A stretch of 10,761 bases of DNA from Pseudomonadota bacterium (lineage in GTDB: Bacteria > Pseudomonadota > Gammaproteobacteria > Pseudomonadales > Azotimanducaceae), in NCBI GenBank assembly GCA_027621895.1, contig JAQCAK010000030.1, positions 1-10,761 of the forward strand, read 5' to 3'. Positions 1-6,755 of this stretch are shown here, in pieces. Position 1 is the stretch's first letter. Each line of letters opens with the position of its first letter. The translations under genes were made by a program, and so were the position numbers. The notes beneath the pieces are model-generated. The model had not been told where the DNA came from. It ran no database searches and saw nothing but the letters and a program-made list of their open reading frames with translations.

Positions 1-465
1 CTTATCCTTAACCGTCAGCTCTCCCTGCTTTCTGCCACCTTTGAAGGCCATGTGATGCAGCTTGCCATCACGCTTGATAAAAACCTCGAAGTCTTCTGAC
101 AGCGCGTTGACGACCGACACGCCCACACCGTGCAGACCGCCGGAAAACTTGTAATTGTCGCTGTTGAATTTTGCGCCCGAGTGAAGACGCGTGAGAATCA
201 GCTCAACACCCGGCAGTTTCTCTTTCTTGTGAATATCGACCGGCATGCCACGACCATCGTCACTGACCGACATGGACCCGTCCTTGCGCAAGGTCACCCT
301 GATTTCTGTGGCATGACCTTCCAGCGCTTCATCGACACTGTTATCGATGACCTCCTGTGCAAGATGGTTGGGTCGGGTTGTGTCTGTATACATGCCGGGT
401 CTTTTTCTGACCGGCTCGAGTCCCTCGAGGACTTCGATGGAATCTGCTTGATAACTACGGGCCAT
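1..465 (-). CDS. parE: DNA topoisomerase IV subunit B (N-terminal part, cut by window edge)
   Basis: ParE is the ATPase subunit of topoisomerase IV, which together with ParC decatenates and relaxes chromosomes in the cytoplasm. Only the first 155 residues are present; the gene continues beyond position 1. The protein begins MARSYQADSIEVLEGLEPVR, close to the E. coli ParE start as I recall it. The GHKL ATP-binding landmarks are all present: EVIDNSVDEA (residues 38-47, with the Mg-binding Asn42), DDGRGMP (69-75) and GGLHGVGVSVVNA (109-121). The TDTTRPNHL block at 28-36 favours ParE over GyrB. The ATG at 465-463 is chosen because it gives the normal N-terminus; no strong Shine-Dalgarno lies before it. 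DUF1249 lies upstream on the same strand, as yqiB does in E. coli, but the intervening cpdA and yqiA genes are missing. A perfect TATAAT lies about 90 bases upstream, so parE may have its own promoter. Confidence 0.96.
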   Translation of the reverse strand, partial: MARSYQADSIEVLEGLEPVRKRPGMYTDTTRPNHLAQEVIDNSVDEALEGHATEIRVTLRKDGSMSVSDDGRGMPVDIHKKEKLPGVELILTRLHSGAKFNSDNYKFSGGLHGVGVSVVNALSEDFEVFIKRDGKLHHMAFKGGRKQGELTVKDK

Positions 466-512
466 TTTTGAGTCTTACTGTGTTGTCTTAGCGTTGGCTA
501 CATCGGCGGACA

Positions 513-528
513 GCGGGTTGGAACCCGC
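513..528 (-). other. Short GC-rich hairpin in the presumed parE leader
   Basis: Positions 513-528 form a perfect inverted repeat. On the minus strand it reads GCGGGT-TCCA-ACCCGC, a 6-bp stem with a 4-nt loop, starting 47 bases upstream of the parE ATG. No T-run follows, so it is not an intrinsic terminator. It could be a leader structure in parE mRNA or chance. It resembles a tRNA T-arm only superficially: the loop is too short. Confidence 0.3.
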
Positions 529-556
529 GCCCGAATTCATTCGGCAGGAGGCGCTG

Positions 557-562
557 ATTATA
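557..562 (-). promoter_or_regulatory. parE: Candidate -10 box for parE
   Basis: On the minus strand positions 562-557 read TATAAT, a perfect sigma-70 -10 hexamer inside the 170-bp gap between DUF1249 and parE. A start of transcription near 550 would give a leader of about 85 nt. The hexamer 17 bases upstream (585-580, GCGGGA) is a poor -35, so the promoter would need an activator or rely on the -10. A small dyad, CGGGA-A-TCCCG at 574-584, sits over the spacer and -35 position. Confidence 0.4.
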
Positions 563-635
563 GGCGATCAGGCCGGGAATCCCGCAGGAAATCTCAAGAA
601 AATTGTTGTTCAGGCAGCAAACCTGACCAGCCTGA

Positions 636-1088
636 TCAGGTAAATGCAAGTGGTCGCAGGGAGTGACCGTTCTCAATGCAGTGGGTCAGCAACTCGCCGA
701 GGAAACGGTTGATCTGGGATTTTTCGTCCGGCTGGAACATATTGGCATTGGGCGTGGGATACCTGAACCGAAAGTTCCTGTGTCTTTCGAAGCGGATGAC
801 CTCCGCAGACTTGACGTCATGATACATGCGAATCTCAAGACTGGGCCATTTGATGAAAGGCCGGTCGTTCGCTGAGTCGACGTCAATGGTGAGCATGGTC
901 GTGAAACGACACCGCTCCCTGACCCGGATTGTCACACTGGCACTGTCCTGGTTCTCGGTCTTGACGCCGAAGCGAAGCTCATCCTCAACGTCCATGTCCG
1001 GAAACAACCGGCACAGGCGAATGTAATTCACATCACACTCCGCCATGTCTGCGATAAGGTCCGGTACATATATGTAGCGATTGGTCAT
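636..1088 (-). CDS. yqiB: DUF1249 family protein (YqiB-like)
   Basis: A 150-residue cytosolic protein of unknown function, similar in length to E. coli YqiB (about 140). It matches the recalled YqiB sequence in several blocks: an acidic N-terminal part ending in NYIRLCRLFP (21-30), the strand pair around RFTTMLTI (61-68), the core RMYHDVKSAEV (87-97), and the C-terminal FRFRYPTPN followed by QPDEKSQINRFL (106-130). No signal peptide or membrane helix is visible. The ATG at 1088-1086 is preferred. An in-frame TTG six codons upstream would add MWYSQA, which lacks family support and has no better ribosome site. waaA ends 74 bases upstream on the same strand and parE follows downstream. The link to parE recalls the E. 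coli order yqiB-cpdA-yqiA-parE. Confidence 0.88.
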   Translation of the reverse strand: MTNRYIYVPDLIADMAECDVNYIRLCRLFPDMDVEDELRFGVKTENQDSASVTIRVRERCRFTTMLTIDVDSANDRPFIKWPSLEIRMYHDVKSAEVIRFERHRNFRFRYPTPNANMFQPDEKSQINRFLGELLTHCIENGHSLRPLAFT

Positions 1089-1162
1089 GGCTTGAGAGTA
1101 CCACAATAGATTTACAAGATACTCTTGAAAACAGGGCCCGAAATGTGGATGGCACCCGGTGA

Positions 1163-2455
1163 TCAGAGGTCTCGACCGACCCTGCCAAGTTGTTGCAGCA
1201 GGATCTCCTCGGTTCGATCCAGGGATCCCTGGTTATCACGAAAGACTGCCAGGGCTGCACTGGCCAGCCGCCTGACGCGGCCTTCATCCGGCATGCAGCC
1301 GATTACCTCATCACGCAGCTGTGACTCGTCGCTGACGACCAGCATTGCGCGGGCATCCACAAACTGCCTGGCGATGTCATCGATATTGTCCAGGTGTGGT
1401 CCCATGATGACCGCGGTGCCGGCCCGGACGGCCTCAAGAAAGTTATGGCCGCCCACCGGCACCAGGCTGCCCCCGACAAATGCGAGTCGCGCGATGGCAA
1501 ACAATGGATCCAGCTCACCCATGGTATCGACAAGCAGAACCCCATCATCATCACCGACGGACGAGCCATCGCTGGCCTGGTCCAGGACGGAGAACCGCTG
1601 CACCGGAAAGCCGGCCTCGATGCACGCCCGCTGCACCTCATCACAACGGTGGGTATGCCGCGGCGCCAGTACCAGCAGCGCGTCGGGCAGAACAACCTGC
1701 AGCGAGGGCAGGATCGCCAGCAGCGCGCTTTCCTCGCCCGGGTGAGTGCTGGCGGCGAGGAGCACCGGCCTGCCGGCCGTCATACCCCGGGCCTTTTCCA
1801 CCCGGGTTTCATGATCGGAGCCGAAAGCACCCACGAACTTGATGCTGCCCGTGACGTGCAGCTGTCCGGGGCTGGCCCCAAGTCCAACAAATCGCTCTGC
1901 ATGGGCCTGGGTCTGAACTGCCAGAACATCAATAGAGGCGATCATTGGCTGGATGATGGCAGGCACCCGCGCATAGCGCTCGGCCGAGTGTTCCGAAAGC
2001 CTGCCGTTCACCACGACAACCCGCGTACCAGCCGCTGCTGAGAGCCGGAGCATGTTGGGCCAGAGTTCCGTGTCGACGATCACCAGCAGCCGCGGGCGGT
2101 TTCGCCTGAGGAAGCGCCCCAGCGCACCCGGCAGGTCATAGGGCGCATAGGCATTTTCAGCGCGGTCACCCAGCAGGGCCCTGACACGTCCGCGTCCGGT
2201 AGGTGTCATGTTGGTCACCAGGCACGGATAGCCATGATCGACAAGCCGCCGGACCAGTGGAGCCACTGCAACGGTCTCACCAGCAGAAACCGCATGAATC
2301 CAGATCAGCTCCCCGGCATTTGCCGACCGGAAAAAGCCAAAACGATGCAGGATATCCTGCCGGTAGCCGGGTTCCCTGATTGACCTTTTCAGCAGGCGCA
2401 GCAGCACGAACGGCATCGCGAGGTAAAACACGCAGGTATAAAGGATCAGGCGCAA
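1163..2455 (-). CDS. waaA: 3-deoxy-D-manno-octulosonic acid (Kdo) transferase
   Basis: WaaA (KdtA) moves Kdo from CMP-Kdo to the tetraacyl lipid A precursor at the inner face of the cytoplasmic membrane, the first step of LPS core assembly. The 430 residues match the family length (425 in E. coli). A hydrophobic N-terminal anchor (1-20) is followed by HAVSAGE (54-60, with the conserved catalytic Glu60), TNMTPTG (81-87), VDTELWPN (127-134), VTGSIKF (201-207), STHPGEE (236-242), PRHTHR (265-270), DTMGEL (310-315) and FVGGSLVPVGGHNFLE (326-341), all family signatures. The start is a TTG at 2455: it aligns the N-terminus with E. coli WaaA, a stop lies six codons upstream, and the next in-frame ATG is at codon 14, inside the anchor helix. 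Whether the enzyme adds one or two Kdo residues cannot be told from sequence. Confidence 0.95.
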   Translation of the reverse strand: MRLILYTCVFYLAMPFVLLRLLKRSIREPGYRQDILHRFGFFRSANAGELIWIHAVSAGETVAVAPLVRRLVDHGYPCLVTNMTPTGRGRVRALLGDRAENAYAPYDLPGALGRFLRRNRPRLLVIVDTELWPNMLRLSAAAGTRVVVVNGRLSEHSAERYARVPAIIQPMIASIDVLAVQTQAHAERFVGLGASPGQLHVTGSIKFVGAFGSDHETRVEKARGMTAGRPVLLAASTHPGEESALLAILPSLQVVLPDALLVLAPRHTHRCDEVQRACIEAGFPVQRFSVLDQASDGSSVGDDDGVLLVDTMGELDPLFAIARLAFVGGSLVPVGGHNFLEAVRAGTAVIMGPHLDNIDDIARQFVDARAMLVVSDESQLRDEVIGCMPDEGRVRRLASAALAVFRDNQGSLDRTEEILLQQLGRVGRDL

Positions 2456-2578
2456 GGGATAAACACATCCAGATCAGAAGTTCGGCTCTCACCGCAGGAT
2501 AACGCGAGCGACAGGTCCCGCATAGCCATAGCGGCAGACACATTCGGCTGCACATGTCATCGCACCCGCAATCAGACG

Positions 2579-2584
2579 TATAAT
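2579..2584 (+). promoter_or_regulatory. Candidate -10 box for the FAD oxidoreductase/AKR operon
   Basis: TATAAT at 2579-2584 is a perfect -10 hexamer, 32-38 bases before the candidate start codons, in the divergent gap of about 160 bp between waaA and the oxidoreductase. No good -35 is seen 16-18 bases upstream (the 17-bp position reads GTCATC). The gap must also hold a waaA promoter on the minus strand, but I see no convincing hexamer pair for it. Confidence 0.35.
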
Positions 2585-2621
2585 CATTCACTTAACTGTC
2601 GAGGCAAATCAAACTTTGGCC

Positions 2622-3788
2622 ATGTCACGCGCATCCTGCGACCTGGCAATCATCGGCGGCGGCGTTGCCGGCCTGTGGTTGCTGAATCTGGCTCGCAGAC
2701 AGGGGTATAGTGCCGTCCTGATTGAGCGGGACCGACTGGGTGGCGGGCAGACCCTCGCTTCCCAGGGCATGATACACGGGGGTATCAAGTACACCCTGAA
2801 CGGCGCCCTGAGTGCGGCTTCCGAGACCATCGCCAGTATGCCGGGGCGCTGGCTCAGCTGCCTGTCCGGCGAGAGCGAATCCGACCCTGATCTGCGGCAG
2901 GTGCGCCTGCTGTCGAACGATTACTTCCTGTTCTCCGATGGCAGGCTGTCATCGAAACTGACCGCCTTCTTCGGCAGCAAGGCGATCCAGGGTAGGGTCG
3001 AGAACCTGCAGGCTGCAGAGCTGCCACCTTTCTTCCGGCATGAGGCATTTCGGGGGCTGGTCTACCGCCTGCAGGATGTCGTCATAGACACGCCCTCTCT
3101 CGTCAAGACACTCGCCGCAGCCGGTCAGCCCGCCATCTACACGGGCAACTACACGCTGAACACCGGGGATCCACAGAATCCCGTCATCGAACTGGAAGAC
3201 GGCCAGAGCATCAGGCCGAAGCAGCTGATACTGGCAGCCGGTGAAGGCAATGGCGAGCTGATCACACGCCTGGGACTGCCACTGACCATGCAGCTGAGAC
3301 CGCTCAACCAGGTTGTCGTCAAATCAGCTGAACTGCCAGGGTTGTATGCGCATGCGGTGTCACTGAAATCGGCCGACAAGCCTCGGCTGACGATTACCAG
3401 TCATGAGAGCGACAAGGGTCGCACTGCCTGGTATCTCGGCGGGCAGCTGGCGGAATCCGGCGTTGAACGCTCCGACCCGGACCAGATCAGTATGGCACGC
3501 CGGGAACTTGCAGTTTTCTTCCCCTGGCTGGACCTGGAAGATGCCGAATTTTCCACCCTGAGAATCAATCGCGCAGAGGCAGGCCAGGGTAACGGACAGC
3601 GGCCTGACACACCTTTCGCAGAACAGTTCGGCAACATCATCGTCTGCTGGCCCACCAAACTCACGCTGGCTCCACTCCTGGGTGACGAGGTGATGCGGTT
3701 GCTCGGTTCTCCCGGCAACCTGGCGCCGATCAGCTTCAAGGAAGCACCGCAGATCGGCAACTACCCCTGGGAAGAACCTGATGCTTAG
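2622..3788 (+). CDS. FAD-dependent oxidoreductase, DAO family, substrate unknown
   Basis: A 388-residue flavoprotein of the D-amino-acid oxidase/glycerol-3-phosphate dehydrogenase type. The Rossmann motif IIGGGVAG (10-17) and the acidic residue after the second strand (VLIERD, Glu35) bind the FAD ADP moiety. GGGQTLASQGMIHGG (40-54) is the usual flavin-contact segment, and LILAAGEGNGE (203-212) is the second FAD motif. The C-terminal part (about 215-360) is the substrate domain, ending in a short CWPTKLTLAPLLGDEV-type segment (342-357). There is no signal peptide, so it is cytosolic or membrane-peripheral. Start: ATG at 2622. An in-frame TTG at 2616 is a real alternative, because GAGG at 2601-2604 is 11 bases from it but 17 from the ATG. 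The stop overlaps the next gene by 8 bases, implying translational coupling to the aldo/keto reductase. I recall a similar pair near waaA in Pseudomonas, unverified. The substrate is unknown. Confidence 0.85.
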   Translation: MSRASCDLAIIGGGVAGLWLLNLARRQGYSAVLIERDRLGGGQTLASQGMIHGGIKYTLNGALSAASETIASMPGRWLSCLSGESESDPDLRQVRLLSNDYFLFSDGRLSSKLTAFFGSKAIQGRVENLQAAELPPFFRHEAFRGLVYRLQDVVIDTPSLVKTLAAAGQPAIYTGNYTLNTGDPQNPVIELEDGQSIRPKQLILAAGEGNGELITRLGLPLTMQLRPLNQVVVKSAELPGLYAHAVSLKSADKPRLTITSHESDKGRTAWYLGGQLAESGVERSDPDQISMARRELAVFFPWLDLEDAEFSTLRINRAEAGQGNGQRPDTPFAEQFGNIIVCWPTKLTLAPLLGDEVMRLLGSPGNLAPISFKEAPQIGNYPWEEPDA

Positions 3789-4572
3789 CACCCGGCCGCT
3801 GGGAGATACCGGCCTGATGGTGCCACCTGTCGCACTGGGTACTGTCAAGATTGGCAGGAACACCGGCGTAAAGTACCCGGCCCCTTTTGATCTGCCAGAA
3901 GACGCGCAGGTCTTGAGCCTCCTGTCCATGGCCCGTGAACTTGGCGTCAGCCTGATCGATACCGCACCTGCCTACGGTCTCAGCGAGCAGCGGCTTGGCC
4001 AGCTGCTACCCGGGAGCCGCGATGAGTGGCTGCTTTGCACCAAGGCCGGCGAGGAGTTCAACAACCAGCAGTCAACCTACGATTTCTCCAGCACTGGCAT
4101 CATCCGCAGCGTTGAACGCAGCCTGCAGCGACTTAAGACAGATTACCTGGACCTGGTCCTGATACACTCGGACGGCAGAGACCGCTACATACTTGAAGAG
4201 ACAGATGCCATGGCCGCTCTCGACAGATTGAAATCAGAGGGAAAAATTCGCCTGACAGGCATGTCGACCAAGACTGTGGAGGGTGGCATCGCGGCCATTG
4301 CTGCCTGTGATGTGCTGATGGTGACACTGAATCGCACGGATGACAGCCAGCTGCCTGTTATCGAAGCCGCCAGGGAAGCCGGCAGAGGTATCCTGCTGAA
4401 AAAGATTTTCGCCAGTGGTCACGATTCACCGGCAGAGAGCCTGGCCTATGCGCTGTCAGTCCCGGGAACACACAGCGCGGTCATAGGCACGCTCAACCCG
4501 GAACATCTACAATCCAATGTTAAACAGGCCGCTGATATCGTAGAGGCGCTGTCATCCAGGAGCTTCAGCTGA
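3781..4572 (+). CDS. Aldo/keto reductase family protein
   Basis: A 263-residue NAD(P)H-dependent oxidoreductase of the TIM-barrel aldo/keto reductase superfamily. The full catalytic tetrad is visible: Asp60 and Tyr65 in LIDTAPAYG (58-66), Lys88 in TKAG (87-90) and His129 in LVLIHSDG (125-132). RLGDTG-like wording at the start (RPLGDTGLMV, 5-14) and VPGTHSAVIGTLNPEHLQ (227-244) near the C-terminus are typical of bacterial members. It is shorter than the usual 300-330 residues, with compact loops, but no barrel element is obviously lost. The ATG at 3781 lies inside the end of the upstream FAD gene, an 8-base overlap with only a weak GGGAAG-like site before it, so translation is probably coupled. 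The two enzymes likely act on a shared or linked substrate; which one cannot be read from sequence. Confidence 0.9.
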   Translation: MLSTRPLGDTGLMVPPVALGTVKIGRNTGVKYPAPFDLPEDAQVLSLLSMARELGVSLIDTAPAYGLSEQRLGQLLPGSRDEWLLCTKAGEEFNNQQSTYDFSSTGIIRSVERSLQRLKTDYLDLVLIHSDGRDRYILEETDAMAALDRLKSEGKIRLTGMSTKTVEGGIAAIAACDVLMVTLNRTDDSQLPVIEAAREAGRGILLKKIFASGHDSPAESLAYALSVPGTHSAVIGTLNPEHLQSNVKQAADIVEALSSRSFS

Positions 4573-4581
4573 ACCCGTATC

Positions 4582-4626
4582 ACCAGACCTCACAGAACCA
4601 GACTTCACATGACCAGACCAAACATG
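4582..4626 (+). repeat. Three tandem copies of a 15-bp repeat
   Basis: Copies are ACCAGACCTCACAGA (4582-4596), ACCAGACTTCACATG (4597-4611) and ACCAGACCAAACATG (4612-4626); a fourth unit (4627-4641) is strongly decayed. All share ACCAGAC. The array fills about half of the 85-base gap between the aldo/keto reductase stop and the DUF6394 start. No hairpin, T-run or convincing promoter accompanies it. It may be a small minisatellite or a tandem protein-binding site; only the repeat itself is seen. Confidence 0.75.
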
Positions 4627-4657
4627 ACAAGAGAAGGCACCAGAAGGGAGACCCGAA

Positions 4658-5041
4658 ATGAACCTGGAAAAAGTCGTTTTCGCATTCACGATTATCTTCG
4701 CACTGACACTGAACATCGGCTTCTTTATCGGGGAGATCGATAATCCCGACCACCACCATGTCTATGAACTCTACGCGGCCATCTTCGTCAATGCGGTCGC
4801 CACCATACTGAAGTTTGGTGACCGGTCTCACATGGGTGCGGTACTGCTGGCCAGCAGCCTGGTGGCTGACATCCAGCTGGTGGCTGCTGCGACCGTGTGG
4901 GCCTATGCTGTCTACGTCGCAGAAACGGGTCTGACACCATCCACGATAGCATCCATTGTGTCTTTGGCGGGTGGCGCGGTGGTGGCCAATACCATATCGG
5001 TTGCCCTGCTCACCATCGAAACCGTGCTGCTGCGTCGCTAG
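4658..5041 (+). CDS. Small four-helix membrane protein (DUF6394-like)
   Basis: A 127-residue integral membrane protein of unknown function. Four hydrophobic helices can be drawn at about 5-24, 37-53, 61-87 and 96-124. A polar, His-rich loop GEIDNPDHHHVYEL (25-38) follows helix 1, and LKFGDRSHMG (51-60) joins helices 2 and 3. It resembles what I remember as the DUF6394 family of gammaproteobacteria, in which IGxIDNPxHH, YELxAAI, LKFGDR and the C-terminal SLAGGA segment are conserved; this is recall, not a search. A good ribosome site, AAGGGAG at 4644-4650, lies 7 bases before the ATG. The potassium channel gene begins 13 bases after the stop, so the two are surely co-transcribed, and this protein may be an accessory or regulator of the channel. 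No catalytic motif is visible. Confidence 0.88.
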   Translation: MNLEKVVFAFTIIFALTLNIGFFIGEIDNPDHHHVYELYAAIFVNAVATILKFGDRSHMGAVLLASSLVADIQLVAAATVWAYAVYVAETGLTPSTIASIVSLAGGAVVANTISVALLTIETVLLRR

Positions 5042-5054
5042 CCAGCCAGGTCCG

Positions 5055-6755
5055 ATGAACAGCATGTTCTTCCTGATCCTGAGGCAGATGCGGCTTCCGC
5101 TGCTGGTGCTGTCTGCCGTCTATGCGGTCGCCACCCTGGGGCTTACCCTGATTCCGGGCAGAGACCCGGATGGCAACCTCTGGTACATGGACTTCTTCCA
5201 TGCTTTCTATTTTATTTCTTTCATGGGCACGACCACGGGCTTCGGTGAAATCCCGTATCCCTTTTCCGGTGGGCAGCGACTCTGGGCGCTGGTGTTCATT
5301 TACATTACGGTTGCGACCTGGATCTACACTATTGGCTCACTCATCAGCCTGCTGCAAAGTGAATCCCTGCGAAATGCACTGACCCACTATCGTTTCGAGC
5401 GCCAGGTACGCAACCTGTCCGAACCTTTCTATCTGATCTGCGGCTACGGCGATACGGGCAGCAAACTGGTTGCGGCCCTCGGCACACGGCTGATGCCGGC
5501 CACGGTCCTGGAACTTCGCCAGGAACGACTCGACGATCTGTACCTCAGTGGCAACCCGATCTTCATGCCGGCCCTGCGCTGTGATGCCAGCAAACCCGAC
5601 AACCTGGTACTCGCGGGCCTGACACACCCGCTGTGTCAGGCGGTGGTGGCCATCACGAATGACAATGCCGCGAACCTGCATATCGCCATCACCGCGAAAG
5701 TGATGAACCCTGACCTGAAAGTGATCTGCCGCGCGGACTCACATGAGGTAGAGGCCAACATGGCCTCCTTCGGCACGGATTATATCGTCGATCCCTACGA
5801 CACCTTCGCGCACAACCTGGGTCAGGTCATCTATGCGCCGTCCCAGTACCTGCTTGCCCGGGCATTCCGAGGCCAGAACGGCGACCCGATTCCGACCCAC
5901 CTGTCCTTTCCGGACGGTCGCTGGATTATCTGTGGATTCGGCCGATTCGGCAGTTCGCTGAACAAGGAGATGGTTGATCACGGGCTGCCGGTGCAGGTCA
6001 TCGAGGCAAACCCGACGCTGCCGGATCTGCCCGCGGATGCAGTCATTGGCCTGGGCACCGAGGCAGTCACGCTCAATGAGGCCGACGTCATGAATTCCGT
6101 GGGCATCATCGCCGGCACTCACGATGACTCAAACAACCTGTCGATCATGGTCACCGCGCTGCAGCTCAACCCGGAGCTGTTCACCGTCGTCAGGCAGAAC
6201 GTCCAGGCCAACAAACTGCTGTTCGAGCATTCAAAGGCAAACATTGTGATGGAGCCCAGCCGGGTAGTCGCCGAGCATATCAGGACGATCCTGGTGAACC
6301 GGACCATCGATGACTTTCTGTCACTGGCGCGGGCTCACGACGATACCTGGGCCAGGGTGCTTCTCAAGGAACTCAGGGAACTGGCCACCCCGGGCTGCAT
6401 GCCCGCCACCTGGGAGGTCAACATCAACCTGGAGGAAGCCCATGCTGTTGTACGCGCCATCGAGCAGGGCCGAACCGTGCGGATCAGTGACCTTTTGATG
6501 GACCATACAGATCGTGAACAGGGTCTTCGCTGCATGCCCCTGTTTCACACGGATCCACGCGGTGCTTTCTGCCTGCCACCCCGGGAGACAACACTCGAGA
6601 TCGGCGACCGCCTGCTGTTTGCCGGCGACGAGTGGGCAGCCTTCAAGATGAAATGGACGCTGCTCAACAGCACGGCACTCTGGTACGTGATGACTGGTGA
6701 GGTTGAACCACAGACCAGCGTCGGACGCTGGCTGAATAATCTCAGAGCTTCCTGA
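5055..6755 (+). CDS. Potassium channel protein with two RCK/TrkA-N domains
   Basis: A 566-residue two-transmembrane potassium channel. Helix 1 spans about 12-34. The pore loop carries the selectivity filter TTGFGE (60-65) in place of the usual TVGYGD. Helix 2 spans about 76-100. A first cytosolic Rossmann domain starts at LICGYGDTGS (127-136) and a second at IICGFGRFGS (291-300), each a GxGxxG nucleotide-binding fold; a TrkA-C-like region with a GDRLLFAG turn (517-524) ends the protein. Tandem RCK domains usually form a gating ring controlled by NAD(H), ATP or cations. The open frame extends upstream to 4956, but that part overlaps the DUF6394 gene in another frame and reads as non-family sequence, so the ATG at 5055, 13 bases after that stop, is chosen; its CAGG ribosome site is weak. 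The 3' end overlaps convergent hldE by 14 bases. Confidence 0.9.
   Translation: MNSMFFLILRQMRLPLLVLSAVYAVATLGLTLIPGRDPDGNLWYMDFFHAFYFISFMGTTTGFGEIPYPFSGGQRLWALVFIYITVATWIYTIGSLISLLQSESLRNALTHYRFERQVRNLSEPFYLICGYGDTGSKLVAALGTRLMPATVLELRQERLDDLYLSGNPIFMPALRCDASKPDNLVLAGLTHPLCQAVVAITNDNAANLHIAITAKVMNPDLKVICRADSHEVEANMASFGTDYIVDPYDTFAHNLGQVIYAPSQYLLARAFRGQNGDPIPTHLSFPDGRWIICGFGRFGSSLNKEMVDHGLPVQVIEANPTLPDLPADAVIGLGTEAVTLNEADVMNSVGIIAGTHDDSNNLSIMVTALQLNPELFTVVRQNVQANKLLFEHSKANIVMEPSRVVAEHIRTILVNRTIDDFLSLARAHDDTWARVLLKELRELATPGCMPATWEVNINLEEAHAVVRAIEQGRTVRISDLLMDHTDREQGLRCMPLFHTDPRGAFCLPPRETTLEIGDRLLFAGDEWAAFKMKWTLLNSTALWYVMTGEVEPQTSVGRWLNNLRAS

Noticed and set aside
130..471. 113-codon open frame on the plus strand at the left edge
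   Set aside because: It is antisense to the ParE N-terminus, whose ATP-binding motifs are unmistakable.
513..528. Possible tRNA T-arm remnant (GGTTC-like sequence)
   Set aside because: The stem leaves a loop of four to six bases, not seven, and no acceptor, D or anticodon arm can be built around it.
622..640. Repeated CCTGA/TCAGG units after the DUF1249 stop as a terminator
   Set aside because: The units can pair only weakly with each other and no T-run follows on the minus strand; probably chance.
1115..1127. Small inverted repeat CAAGA-TAC-TCTTG upstream of DUF1249
   Set aside because: A five-base stem with a three-base loop is too weak to support a terminator or operator claim.
1125..2041. 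Overlapping long open frames on the plus strand opposite waaA
   Set aside because: They have low-complexity, Ser/Arg/Pro-rich translations typical of shadows of GC-rich coding DNA; waaA is certain on the other strand.
4956..5054. 33-residue N-terminal extension of the potassium channel
   Set aside because: It overlaps the DUF6394 coding sequence in another frame, is Cys/Trp/Pro-rich and precedes a normal two-TM channel start at 5055.
4580..5065. 161-codon minus-strand open frame with a repetitive Cys/Trp/Val C-terminus
   Set aside because: The repetitive tail is only the translated 15-bp repeat array, and the rest is antisense to the DUF6394 gene.
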